A stretch of 64,000 nt of DNA. Origin: Propioniciclava sinopodophylli (GTDB lineage Bacteria; Actinomycetota; Actinomycetes; Propionibacteriales; Propionibacteriaceae). Location: contig NZ_SDMQ01000004.1 of NCBI RefSeq assembly GCF_004324755.1, forward strand, positions 62,001 through 126,000. Direction: 5' to 3'. This document shows, piece after piece, positions 8,691 to 16,338 of this stretch; positions within the stretch are counted from its first letter, which is position 1; every line of letters begins with the position of its first letter. The position numbers and the translations under genes were made by a program. Below the pieces are notes generated by a model that did no database searches, was not told the origin of the DNA, and saw only the letters and a program-made list of their open reading frames with translations.

Positions 8691-9350
8691 TCACTCGCCG
8701 GTCGGCGGGTCCACCGGGTAGTACAGGCCGGTCACGGGGTCGAACTCGGCCGCCGAGACCACCGGTTAACTGCCATGGGACATCGACCATACCGGGGCTG
8801 TGGGGGCGGTCACGTCCACGCCGACCTCGTCGGCCAGCTGCTGGGCGAAGCCGTTCTCGGTCGCACCCGTGTCGCAGGAGAACAGTCGGATGTGATCGGT
8901 CCCGTTCCAGCTGGTGTTGTCCTTGACGAACGCTGCGAACTCGGAGGCGTTCATGTCGGCTCCGTTCACGCCAACGGACTCGGGCGAGCCGTGCACGTCC
9001 AGGACGTACTCCCCGTCGTAGGCGGGGACGTCGAAGGCCGCGGGCTGATCCTTCTCGGGGAGGAACGACGCCCCCACCGGTGTCTCCTGCATCGAGTCTG
9101 CGAACACAGAGGCCGCGTCGTGGGGCGCATCGACCGTGTCGACGACCTCGGGCACCACTCCTGCCGCCGCAGGCTCGGCGAGCCACTCCTCGGGGTCGGC
9201 AGTGTCGGGCTGCGGCGCCTCGGGGACGTCGACCACCTCGGCCGGCGCACCCCAGTCGATCGCGTCCGCCTCGTCCAGGACCGGCGCGGAATCGACGGAC
9301 GCGTCGGCCGTGGCTTCGAACGACGACTGGTCCCAAGCGTCCACGCTCAC
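8691..9350 (-). pseudogene. Toxin-like module with possible caspase-type dyad, probably interrupted
   Basis: Coding from GTG 9350 (VSVDAWDQSSFEATAD...) gives an acidic, Pro-rich linker. A compact domain follows with VLDVHGSPESVGV and HIRLFSCDTGATENGFAQQLADEVGVDV. The HG and SC pairs resemble the His/Cys dyad of caspase-like (C80-type) domains seen at C-termini of secreted polymorphic toxins. A TAA at 8768-8766 ends the frame, yet the same frame stays protein-like for another 24 codons (AAEFDPVTGLYYPVDPPTGE) to TGA 8693-8691, suggesting an in-frame nonsense mutation. The N-terminal secretion part is missing. Toxin family and nonsense call are inferences. Confidence 0.5.
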
Positions 9351-9383
9351 GGCGCCGTCCTCAGGCTGGCGGCCCGGTCCTGC

Positions 9384-9549
9384 ACGCGACCTGGTCGCGC
9401 AGGGGGTGGCCTTGGGGCGCGATGCGGTCCAGGCCGCCACCGCGCTGACCGCCGGCTTCGACGCCATCGTCAGCTGCGACCGCGACTTCTACGGCATCCC
9501 CGGGCTGGCGCGGATCAACCCCGCCCATCTCGCCGGCCCGCTCCCCTGA
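9384..9549 (+). pseudogene. C-terminal fragment of a PIN-domain (VapC-like) toxin
   Basis: This frame reads DLVAQGVALGRDAVQAATALTAGFDAIVSCDRDFYGI..., then ...RINPAHLAGPLP and TGA. The 'AGFDAIVSCDRDF' strand with late Asp residues and the ending are typical of the last third of PIN-domain ribonucleases, the toxin half of VapBC pairs. No start, first catalytic Asp or antitoxin gene is present. The 5' part is replaced by unrelated DNA next to the toxin-like remnant at 9350, so this is a truncated leftover. Confidence 0.6.
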
Positions 9550-9579
9550 GCTCGCCCGCTGAGGACTAGCCTCAGGCCC

Positions 9580-10827
9580 ATGCGCACCAGCACGGACCGG
9601 CTGCCCGGACTGACCCTCACCAACCTGTTCCTCGACGTCCCCCTCGACCACGCCAACGACGGCGCGGGGACCATCGAGGTGTTCGCGCGCGTCGTCACCG
9701 GCGAGGACGGCGAGGGCAAGCCGTACATGGTCTTCCTGCAGGGAGGGCCCGGCAGCGAAGCCCAGCGCCCGTCACTCAACCCCGACAACCCGGGCTGGCT
9801 GCGCCGTGCGCTGGAGGACTACCGGGTCGTCATGCTCGACCAGCGCGGCACGGGGCGGTCCACGCCGTTCGGGCCGGCGTCCGCTCCCGGCACCAGCGCC
9901 GAAACCGCCGAGTACCTCACCCACTTCCGCGCCGACGAGATCGTCAACGACTGCGAGGCGGTCCGCGAAGCCCTCGGCGTCCGGCAGTGGACCGTCCTGG
10001 GCCAGTCCTTCGGCGGGTTCACCGCGCTGCACTACCTGTCGCTCCACCCCGGCAGCCTCGCGGGCGTCCTCATCACCGGCGGACTCAGCGCCGTTCAGCA
10101 CCCGATCGAGGACATCTACGCAGCGACCTGGCTCACCATGGTGGAGAAGTCCGAGCAGTATTACCGGCGCTTCCCCGGCGACCGCGACCGCATGCGCAAC
10201 CTCTCCCGCCTGGCCGCCGCAAGCGAGGTCGTCCTGCCGAACGGTGACGCCGTCTCCCCCGCCCGCCTGCGCACGCTGGGACACAAGCTCGGCGCCCAGG
10301 GAGGCGCGGAACAGCTCCATTTCCTCCTCGAACGCGACCCCACCTCGCTGGCGTTCCGCCACGACCTCGCCGACGCCCTCCTGTTCGGTGGACGCAACCC
10401 GCTGTACGCGGTGTTCCACGAGTCCAGCTACGCCGACGGCGTCCGGACGCGGTGGGCCGCCGACCGAACCATGCCGGACGCCGTGCGTGACGACCCGACG
10501 CTGCTGGCCGGCGAACACCTCCACCGCAGCCTGTTCGACGAGGCATCCGACCTCATCCCCTGGGCCGAGACGGCCGACCTGCTCGCCGAGCACCCGTGGC
10601 CGCAGCTCTACTTCCCCGACCGGCTCGCCCAGGCCGACGTACCCGTCGCCGCCGCGGTCTACGCCTTCGACGCCTACGCGCCGCTGGAGTTCTCCCTCGA
10701 GACCGCCGCGCTGCTGCCCGACTGCCGCACCTGGGTGACCAGCGAATACGAGCACAACGGCCTGCGCATGGGCAGCGGCGTCCTCGACCACCTGCTCGGG
10801 CTGCTGTCGGGACGCCGCTGGTTGTAG
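9580..10827 (+). CDS. pip: Proline iminopeptidase-like peptidase (family S33)
   Basis: This 415-aa alpha/beta-hydrolase cleaves N-terminal proline from peptides. FLQGGPGSEAQRP (residues 52-64) is the HGGPG-type oxyanion-hole loop; VMLDQRGTGRSTP follows; GQSFGG (141-146) holds the nucleophile Ser143; a late EYEHNGL supplies the catalytic His. Length and the large helical cap fit the ~430-aa S33 subgroup found in actinobacteria. There is no signal peptide, so it is cytoplasmic. It stands alone between decayed genes, is convergent with the secreted-protein gene that ends 5 bp away, and appears intact. Confidence 0.93.
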   Translation: MRTSTDRLPGLTLTNLFLDVPLDHANDGAGTIEVFARVVTGEDGEGKPYMVFLQGGPGSEAQRPSLNPDNPGWLRRALEDYRVVMLDQRGTGRSTPFGPASAPGTSAETAEYLTHFRADEIVNDCEAVREALGVRQWTVLGQSFGGFTALHYLSLHPGSLAGVLITGGLSAVQHPIEDIYAATWLTMVEKSEQYYRRFPGDRDRMRNLSRLAAASEVVLPNGDAVSPARLRTLGHKLGAQGGAEQLHFLLERDPTSLAFRHDLADALLFGGRNPLYAVFHESSYADGVRTRWAADRTMPDAVRDDPTLLAGEHLHRSLFDEASDLIPWAETADLLAEHPWPQLYFPDRLAQADVPVAAAVYAFDAYAPLEFSLETAALLPDCRTWVTSEYEHNGLRMGSGVLDHLLGLLSGRRWL

Positions 10828-10832
10828 GGGGT

Positions 10833-11711
10833 TCACCGGGTGACGATGGTCCGCGGGGACAGGTCCATGCCGTGCCCGGTCGCGGTGTTCGTGCACTCGA
10901 CCGTGTCCTCGCAGTTCACGCACTGGAAGTCGCCCCACCGCAGGCCGGCGCCGTAGTCCAGCGACGCGACCTGGGCGTCGCCGTAGTACGCGCTGGGCAC
11001 GTAACCGCCGATGCCGAACGCCTCGACCCAGCGGGTGAACTCGCCCTCGTACGGCAGCGACGCCGGGTCGGTCGCGCACCCGTAGCTGGCCTCGCCATCG
11101 GCGAGCCGCACGTAGGTGACCCAGTCGAGGCCGTCACCGGGGCACGCCTCGGACGCCTCGGGCAGCGTCCCCGTGTACTCCATCGGGATGTCGCAGCGCA
11201 CCTCGTCGGGCGAGATGGCGCACGCGACCGTCGAGCCCTGACCGGTGAAGTAGGCCACGTCGGTCGCCCAGCCGTCGGCCAAGTCGAGGATGGTAGGCTC
11301 GATGGGGTCGTTCGGGTCGGGCCCCTCGTTCTCGTCAGGCCCGTCGGTCGGCGGCAGCGGCTCGTCGGTCAGCACCCGCTTGGGCAGGTTGTTGCACACC
11401 CCCTCGCCGATCGGGTGCTCGACGGCGGCGGTCAGCCACACGTCCTTCTCGTCGATGACCAGCAGCCCCGGCACGTGCAGCTGGGCCGCCTTGTCGGCGG
11501 GCCATTCCTCGACGACCATGCGCTTGAAGTTCAGCGCGGTGTCGTCGACGCAGAAGCTCACGTCCGTCATCCCGGACGCCGCGGGCCGGCCGGGTGCGTC
11601 GGGCCGGGTCGCCTCGGGGGCGGCCTTCGGACCGGCGACCGCCGGGACGACGGCGACGAGGGTGACACACGCGGCGGTGGCGAGTGCGGCGGCGATGCGC
11701 TTGATGGTCAT
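10833..11711 (-). CDS. Secreted protein of unknown function
   Basis: The start MTIKRIAAALATAACVTLVAVVPAVAG (ATG 11711) gives a clear signal peptide with AVAG cleavage; the 30 extra in-frame residues upstream are not signal-like and lack a good start. The mature protein of about 265 aa is acidic and Cys-containing. Its C-terminal half (VACAISPDEVRCDIPMEYTGTLP..., then CATDPASLPY) is paralogous to the extracellular end of the truncated gene at 12366. It lies between pip and a broken sigma-factor locus. Probably exported and possibly disulfide-bonded; the function is unrecognised. Confidence 0.85.
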   Translation of the reverse strand: MTIKRIAAALATAACVTLVAVVPAVAGPKAAPEATRPDAPGRPAASGMTDVSFCVDDTALNFKRMVVEEWPADKAAQLHVPGLLVIDEKDVWLTAAVEHPIGEGVCNNLPKRVLTDEPLPPTDGPDENEGPDPNDPIEPTILDLADGWATDVAYFTGQGSTVACAISPDEVRCDIPMEYTGTLPEASEACPGDGLDWVTYVRLADGEASYGCATDPASLPYEGEFTRWVEAFGIGGYVPSAYYGDAQVASLDYGAGLRWGDFQCVNCEDTVECTNTATGHGMDLSPRTIVTR

Positions 11712-11857
11712 GTCCGTTCCTCTCTCGACGAGTCCTGCGGGCCCCTTGATGCCGTCTGTAGGCATCGGACCGGCCCGGAAGTTGCAGCGCGAACCCTGCA
11801 ACTTCTGGCTTGCGTGAGCCGTAGTGTCTGCGGCAGGAGTGACCGGGAGGCACCGAC

Positions 11858-12369
11858 ATGTGGGGCATCACGCGGGAGCGGGACGCGACCTTCGCGCAGT
11901 TCGCCGAGGACGCCACGCGCTCCCTCAGCGGCACCGCGTGGCTGCTGTGCGGCGACCGCGAGCAGGCCCACGACCTCGTGCAGACCGCGCTGCTCAAGAC
12001 CTACCTCGCGTGGCCGCGCGTGCGGCACGACGACGCCCTCGCCTACGGGCGCCGGATCCTGGTCAACGCGAGCGTCGACGCCTGGCGCAAGCGCCACGGC
12101 GATGTGGTCTCCGACGAGGCCGTGGAGGCACACGCCCCCGCGTCGGCGTCCGGTTTCGAGTAGGTCGAGGAGCATGATCCCGTCGGTCGCATGCTCGCCA
12201 CCCTGCCCCCACAACAGCGCCGGGTCGTGGTGATGCGCTACTACGCCGACCTCTCCGAGCGCGAGGTCGCCGACAGTTGGGCCTGTCGCTGGGCGCCGTG
12301 AAGTCGAGCGCCGCCCGCGGGCTGGCCTCGCTCCGCGCCCGCTACGCCGAGGAAGGACTCCTGTCATGA
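11858..12369 (+). pseudogene. Sigma-E-family ECF sigma factor, disrupted by a stop and a frameshift
   Basis: From ATG 11858 the protein MWGITRERDATFAQFAEDATRSLSG... is a classical ECF region 2 (LLCGDREQAHDLVQTALLKTYLAW). A TAG at 12161-12163 interrupts the linker, and translation resumes in frame with region 4 (MLATLPPQQRRVVVMRYYADLSEREVA). A one-base shift near 12278 then moves the end of region 4 (LGLSLGAVKSSAARGLASL) into another frame, finishing at TGA 12367-12369, which overlaps the next gene's ATG. The two lesions separate DNA-binding regions 2 and 4, so no working factor is expected. Confidence 0.88.
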
Positions 12370-13067
12370 ACTCCTTCGAGGACCTCCTCCGCCGCGACCT
12401 CCAGGCGAGCGGTGAACGCAACGCCTTCGCGGTCGATGTCGACCCCGCGGTCGCCAACGGCCACCGTACGATCCGGCGCCGGGTGTTGACGACGTCCGCC
12501 CTCGGGTTGGCCGCCGTCGTCGGCCTGGGCGGGGCCTGGTTCCTCCGACCCGGGACGCCGCAGGTGGCGGCCCCTGCCCCCACGGTCACCCCCTCCGTGG
12601 TTTCGCCGGTGCCGTCCGCACCGGCGGAGACAGCGCCGCCGTCGGTGTCGCCGACTCCCTCGGCCCCCGCCAGCTCCCCTTCGCCCGCAACCACGTCGTC
12701 CGTACCCGCCCAGCCGGTCGACGTCGCCCGGTGGGCCTCGCCGAGCGTCGACTTCGCGTCACCCACGACGCGGATCGCGTGCGCGCTGCGGCCCGGCTCG
12801 GTGACCTGCGCGATCCCCATGGAGTTCACCGGCACGGTGCCGGAGGTCGACTGCGTCGACGGCCCGGGACCTGCCACCGAGGTGTACCTCGCCGACGGCG
12901 CCCCGGTGTACTCGTGCGCGAGCGACTCGGCGGCGTTCCCGACCCGGTCGGGTGGCACCGGGTCGCGCGGGCAGATGTGGACAAGCTCGCGACGTTCTCC
13001 ACAGATTCGAACACATTGTTCTAATTGTCGGTGGTGGTGTCTAGCGTTGGGTGCATGGACGAGCTGA
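12366..13067 (+). pseudogene. Membrane-anchored sigma partner, 3' end lost
   Basis: ATG 12366 overlaps the sigma stop. The protein has a short cytoplasmic N-terminus (FEDLLRRDLQASGERNAF), one membrane helix around residues 39-60 (VLTTSALGLAAVVGLGGAWFL), a Pro/Ser/Thr linker, and an extracellular domain starting ASPSVDFASPTTRIACALRPG. That domain matches the C-terminal half of the secreted protein at 10833-11711 up to about 12950, then becomes unrelated sequence that runs into the HNH gene promoter. About 80-100 C-terminal residues are missing. It was probably the anti-sigma-like sensor of the adjacent ECF factor. Confidence 0.75.
13009..13021. promoter_or_regulatory. SOS-box-like site upstream of HNH gene, spacing one base too long
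   Basis: GAAC and GTTC half-sites flank ACATT, 34 bp before the start of the DUF222/HNH gene. Actinobacterial LexA boxes have GAAC-N4-GTTC, and some 13E12-family genes are known to be LexA-regulated. Here the gap is 5 nt, so the site may be degenerate. Confidence 0.35.
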
Positions 13068-14476
13068 CCTCCACCGGTGTTGCGGTGGCTGGTGCGCGCT
13101 CGCTGCTGAGTTCGGTCGACCACGAGGGGCGTCGCCGGTTGGACGCCGAATCCCGGCTCGCGCTCGTCACCGAGGTCGTGGCACTGGGGCGGCAGGTCGA
13201 GGCGTTACGGGCGGTGCTGATCGCGGAGGCGGATCGGGCGAAGGCGGCCGAGACCGCGCGGGGTACGAGCATCAAGACGTTGCTGGCGGTGTCCGCGAAA
13301 GTCACCGCCTCGGAGGCGGCGGCCTGGGTTTACGGCGGCCAGGAGATCACCGCCCACGCCAAGGTCGCGGAGGCGACCCTGGCCGGCGACGTGTCAGTCG
13401 CCCAAGCTAGGTCGATCGACCACGTGTTGGGCGAACTTCCCGCCACGCTGAGCCCCGACCAGCGGGCCCGCGCCGAAGAGATCTTGCTCGACAAGGCGGC
13501 CTTGGTGGACGCGAAGGACCTCGCCAAGCAGACCCGCCACGTGCTGGAGCAGGTTGCTCCCGAGGTGGATGTCGTCGAGGACGAGCTCGCCCGGCTGGAT
13601 GCGCAGCGCAAGCAGGCCTGGGCCGGACGATCGCTGGTGTTCAGCAACGACCGACGCGGGAGTGTCCTGTTCAAGGGACAGCTCCCGACCCTGGAGGGTG
13701 AAGCCTTCAAGCGGCTGGTGGAGTCGCATGCGCTGAGCAACCGCCGCGCGATGGAACAGGCAGCCGATCGCCACGACGAAGCCGGCCTGCGGAGTTTCGA
13801 ACAGCGCACCGCCGACGGCCTCATCGGCCTCATCGCAGGACGCACCCCTGAGCACCGGTTCCCTGAGCCTGTCGAAGGGTCCACCCGGACCAACCCTCCC
13901 GCGAAACCAAGCGTGGTAGTCACCCTCTCGTTCGACGACCTCCTCAACCGGATCGAGCAGGCCGGCCTGCTGGCCAGCGGCGAGCAGGTCACCGCCGGTG
14001 AACTGCGCCGGCTCGCCTGCGACGCGAACATCGTCCCGATCGTGCTCGGCTCGGCCAGCCAGCCCCTTGATGTGGGCCGTGACCAGCGCCTGGTCACCCC
14101 CGCCATCCGCAAGGCCCTCGAGGCCCGCGACAAGGGGTGTGCGTTCCCGGGCTGCCGGGTCCCAGCCTCGGGGTGTGAAGCGCACCACATCGTCCCCTGG
14201 TGGCTGGGCGGCGACACAGCCCTGAACAACATGGTGCTCCTGTGCCCCCACCACCACGGCACCGTCGAACCCTCGCGGTTCTTCGACCGGAGCTCCCCAC
14301 CCACCCGATGGACCGTCCACATCGACGACGACGGACACCCCGTCCTCACCCCACCCAGCCGCCCCGGGCAACCAGCCAGCCAGACACCCCTGCGCAACCA
14401 ACGTCTGGTCGACCAGCGAGCCCTGCCCACACCCGAACCCGAGCCGGACGCACCCCAGGGTGTCCTCCTCGAATAG
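13055..14476 (+). CDS. DUF222 / HNH endonuclease-domain protein (13E12 family)
   Basis: This 473-aa protein has an N-terminal helical DUF222 domain (residues ~15-330) and a C-terminal HNH nuclease fold around residues 360-410. The latter shows CAFPGCRVPASGCEAHHIVPW, then LGGDTALNNMVLLCPHHHGTVEP, giving paired Cys zinc ligands, the HH(I/V) motif, the Asn, and CPHHH. ATG 13055 is preferred over an upstream GTG that would overlap the SOS-like site. The family is multicopy and mobile-like in actinobacteria; its biological role is not settled. A short foreign repeat (13861-13879) adds PEPVEG in frame between the two domains. Confidence 0.92.
   Translation: MDELTSTGVAVAGARSLLSSVDHEGRRRLDAESRLALVTEVVALGRQVEALRAVLIAEADRAKAAETARGTSIKTLLAVSAKVTASEAAAWVYGGQEITAHAKVAEATLAGDVSVAQARSIDHVLGELPATLSPDQRARAEEILLDKAALVDAKDLAKQTRHVLEQVAPEVDVVEDELARLDAQRKQAWAGRSLVFSNDRRGSVLFKGQLPTLEGEAFKRLVESHALSNRRAMEQAADRHDEAGLRSFEQRTADGLIGLIAGRTPEHRFPEPVEGSTRTNPPAKPSVVVTLSFDDLLNRIEQAGLLASGEQVTAGELRRLACDANIVPIVLGSASQPLDVGRDQRLVTPAIRKALEARDKGCAFPGCRVPASGCEAHHIVPWWLGGDTALNNMVLLCPHHHGTVEPSRFFDRSSPPTRWTVHIDDDGHPVLTPPSRPGQPASQTPLRNQRLVDQRALPTPEPEPDAPQGVLLE
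13861..13879. repeat. REP-like 19-bp palindromic element inside a gene
   Basis: The sequence starts CCCTGAGCCT and ends TCGAAGGG. On the other strand it reads CCCTTCGACAGGCTCAGGG, a motif I recognise as dispersed in many bacterial genomes. It adds PEPVEG in frame to the HNH protein's interdomain linker. Only one copy was seen in this window. Confidence 0.5.
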
Positions 14477-14480
14477 CCCC

Positions 14481-15659
14481 TCAGGCGGCCGGGCGGCTCC
14501 CGGTCGCCAGCGCGAGGGCAGCCGGGTCGTCGGGGATGTCGTCGACGGTGCGGATGTCGACGATCTCGCAGCCCGTCAGCACACCGCTGAGAGAACGGAA
14601 CGTCCGCGTGAACGGCACCAACACGAAGGCCACCCCCACGACCACCACCCAAGGGATGTTCGCCCACGAGTCAAGGTTCAGCCACTGGTCCAGCACCAGC
14701 GTGAGCATCATCGGCCCCGGCACCACGTGCGCGCGCAGGAGGCGCTGGGCGAGCGTCCCGTGCGTGCGCTGACCCTCGGCGTCCCGCCACAGGGGCGTGA
14801 GCCACACCGCGAACTGGCCGCCGGACGCCGCGTACCCGCCCCACGGCGGCACCACGAAGCAGACGATCCACGGGATGACCACCGTGATCGCGAAGCCGGT
14901 CCAGCCGAGCGACGCGATGCCGCCGGCGGTGTCGACACCCAGCACCAGCGCCCCCACCAGGGTCAGCACCGACAGGATCATGGACAACACCGTGAACGCG
15001 AAGGCGTCCGCGAGCATCCCGAGCCAGCGGCGCACCATGGTCACCGGACGCGGCACGTGCCGCTGCACCGACAGCTCGCGGGCGCGCGGCATCCACGCAA
15101 GCAGCAGCGGGGCGACGAGGCCGCCCACCAAGGCGCCGAGGGTGTTGGTGAGCACGTCGTCCACGTCGAAGGTCCGGTAGGCGCACGGGTAGATGCCGTA
15201 CAAACCGGTCAGCTGTGCCGTCTCGATCACGACGGACGCCGCCAGCCCGCTCAGCGTCGTCACCAGCAGCCCCCGGTGCAGGAACTGCCGCACCACCACG
15301 CCCCAGGGCACGAACAGCACCACGTTGAGCACGACCTGCAGCACCGTGAACGACCACAGCCCCTCCGGCAGACCGACCCTCTCGAGCGCCCGAGCGATGT
15401 CGCCCACGAAAGCGAACGGCTCCACCTGGGCGGCGGGCGCGACCGAGCAGTCGAGGGTGTCCCGGTCGGGGAGCGGCAGCCACGTGTAGGTGAGCAGCGC
15501 CGTCGTGTACGAGGCGAGCCCGAACGCGCCCAGCAGGCGGGCGGGGTGGGGGCGTCCGTACCGCCGGTACTGCCAGACGACAATCGGCACGAACGTCAGG
15601 ACGAAGACGATCAGCGCGTTGACCAGCGCGAGCTGGCCCTGTGCGATCCAGGTGGACAT
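14481..15659 (-). CDS. VanZ-family / RDD-domain membrane protein
   Basis: This 392-aa integral membrane protein has two modules. Residues ~1-215 form a VanZ-like domain with helices at VNALIVFVLTFVPIVVW, VVLNVVLFVPWGVV and SVVIETAQL...GIYPCAYRTFDVDDVLTNTLGALVG; the DVDD..(T)NT.G signature is characteristic. Residues ~230-370 form an RDD-like domain (WLGMLADAFAFTVLSMILSV). VanZ proteins are linked to glycopeptide tolerance and cell-envelope stress, but no van genes occur here. It is convergent with the HNH gene, 4 bp apart. Confidence 0.9.
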   Translation of the reverse strand: MSTWIAQGQLALVNALIVFVLTFVPIVVWQYRRYGRPHPARLLGAFGLASYTTALLTYTWLPLPDRDTLDCSVAPAAQVEPFAFVGDIARALERVGLPEGLWSFTVLQVVLNVVLFVPWGVVVRQFLHRGLLVTTLSGLAASVVIETAQLTGLYGIYPCAYRTFDVDDVLTNTLGALVGGLVAPLLLAWMPRARELSVQRHVPRPVTMVRRWLGMLADAFAFTVLSMILSVLTLVGALVLGVDTAGGIASLGWTGFAITVVIPWIVCFVVPPWGGYAASGGQFAVWLTPLWRDAEGQRTHGTLAQRLLRAHVVPGPMMLTLVLDQWLNLDSWANIPWVVVVGVAFVLVPFTRTFRSLSGVLTGCEIVDIRTVDDIPDDPAALALATGSRPAA

Positions 15660-15726
15660 GCGTGAACCTCAGGGGTGGGGAACGGCCCCGAGCCTACGCC
15701 CGCCCACAACTGCCGGTGCACCCGGT

Positions 15727-16338
15727 TCAGATCAGCCCGCGCTCGTACGCCACCCGCACGGCCGCCGCCCGGTCGGAGACGCCGAGCTTCTCGTAGACCC
15801 GCGACAGGTGCGTCTTGAACGTCGTCTCGCTCACGTGCAGGCGTGCGGCCGCCTCGCGGTTGGTGCCGCCCGCCGCGAGCTCGCGCACCACGTCCGCCTC
15901 GCGCGCGGTGAGCGCGACCGCCGGCCCACCGCGTCCGGCCAGGGCGGCGAGGGCGGACGCCGACAGCACGGGGCGTCCGGCCGCCAGGTCGCGTACGGCG
16001 CGGATGAGGTCGGTGCGCGGGGTGTCCTTGAGCAGGTAGCCGTCGGCGCCCGCGGCCAGCGCCGCGCGGATGTCGTGGTCGGTGTCGTACGTCGTCAGCA
16101 CGAGGATGCGCTGGCGTGCGCCCGAGGCCCGCAGCGTCCGGATCGCGTCGACGCCGTCGCCGCCGGGCATGCGCAGGTCCATCAGGACGACGTCGGGGTC
16201 GTGGTGGGCGACCATCGCGACCGCTTCGGGCCCGGACGCCGCCTGCGCGACGACGTCGAGGTCGTCCTCGCGGGTGAGAATCGCGACGATGCCGTCGCGC
16301 ACCAGCGGGTGGTCGTCGGCGATGACGACGGTGATCAT
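15727..16338 (-). CDS. NarL/LuxR-family response regulator
   Basis: This 203-aa regulator has a receiver domain with IADDHPLVRDGI (acidic pocket), phospho-acceptor Asp54 in VLMDLRMPG, the conserved Thr in LVLTTYD and Lys in LLKDTP. A C-terminal LuxR helix-turn-helix follows (LTAREADVVRELAAGGTNREAAARLHVSETTFKTHLSRVYEKL). Its ATG overlaps the stop of the histidine kinase (ATGA at 16335-16338). It probably activates the upstream ABC exporter genes, as in LiaSR/DesKR-like modules linked to drug or envelope-stress transporters. Confidence 0.95.
   Translation of the reverse strand: MITVVIADDHPLVRDGIVAILTREDDLDVVAQAASGPEAVAMVAHHDPDVVLMDLRMPGGDGVDAIRTLRASGARQRILVLTTYDTDHDIRAALAAGADGYLLKDTPRTDLIRAVRDLAAGRPVLSASALAALAGRGGPAVALTAREADVVRELAAGGTNREAAARLHVSETTFKTHLSRVYEKLGVSDRAAAVRVAYERGLI

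Noticed and set aside
5875-9336. Very long minus-strand open frame of more than 1100 codons
   Set aside because: It is extremely Arg/Gly/Pro-rich and runs antisense or out of frame through the TetR and monooxygenase genes. High GC makes such stop-free frames common.
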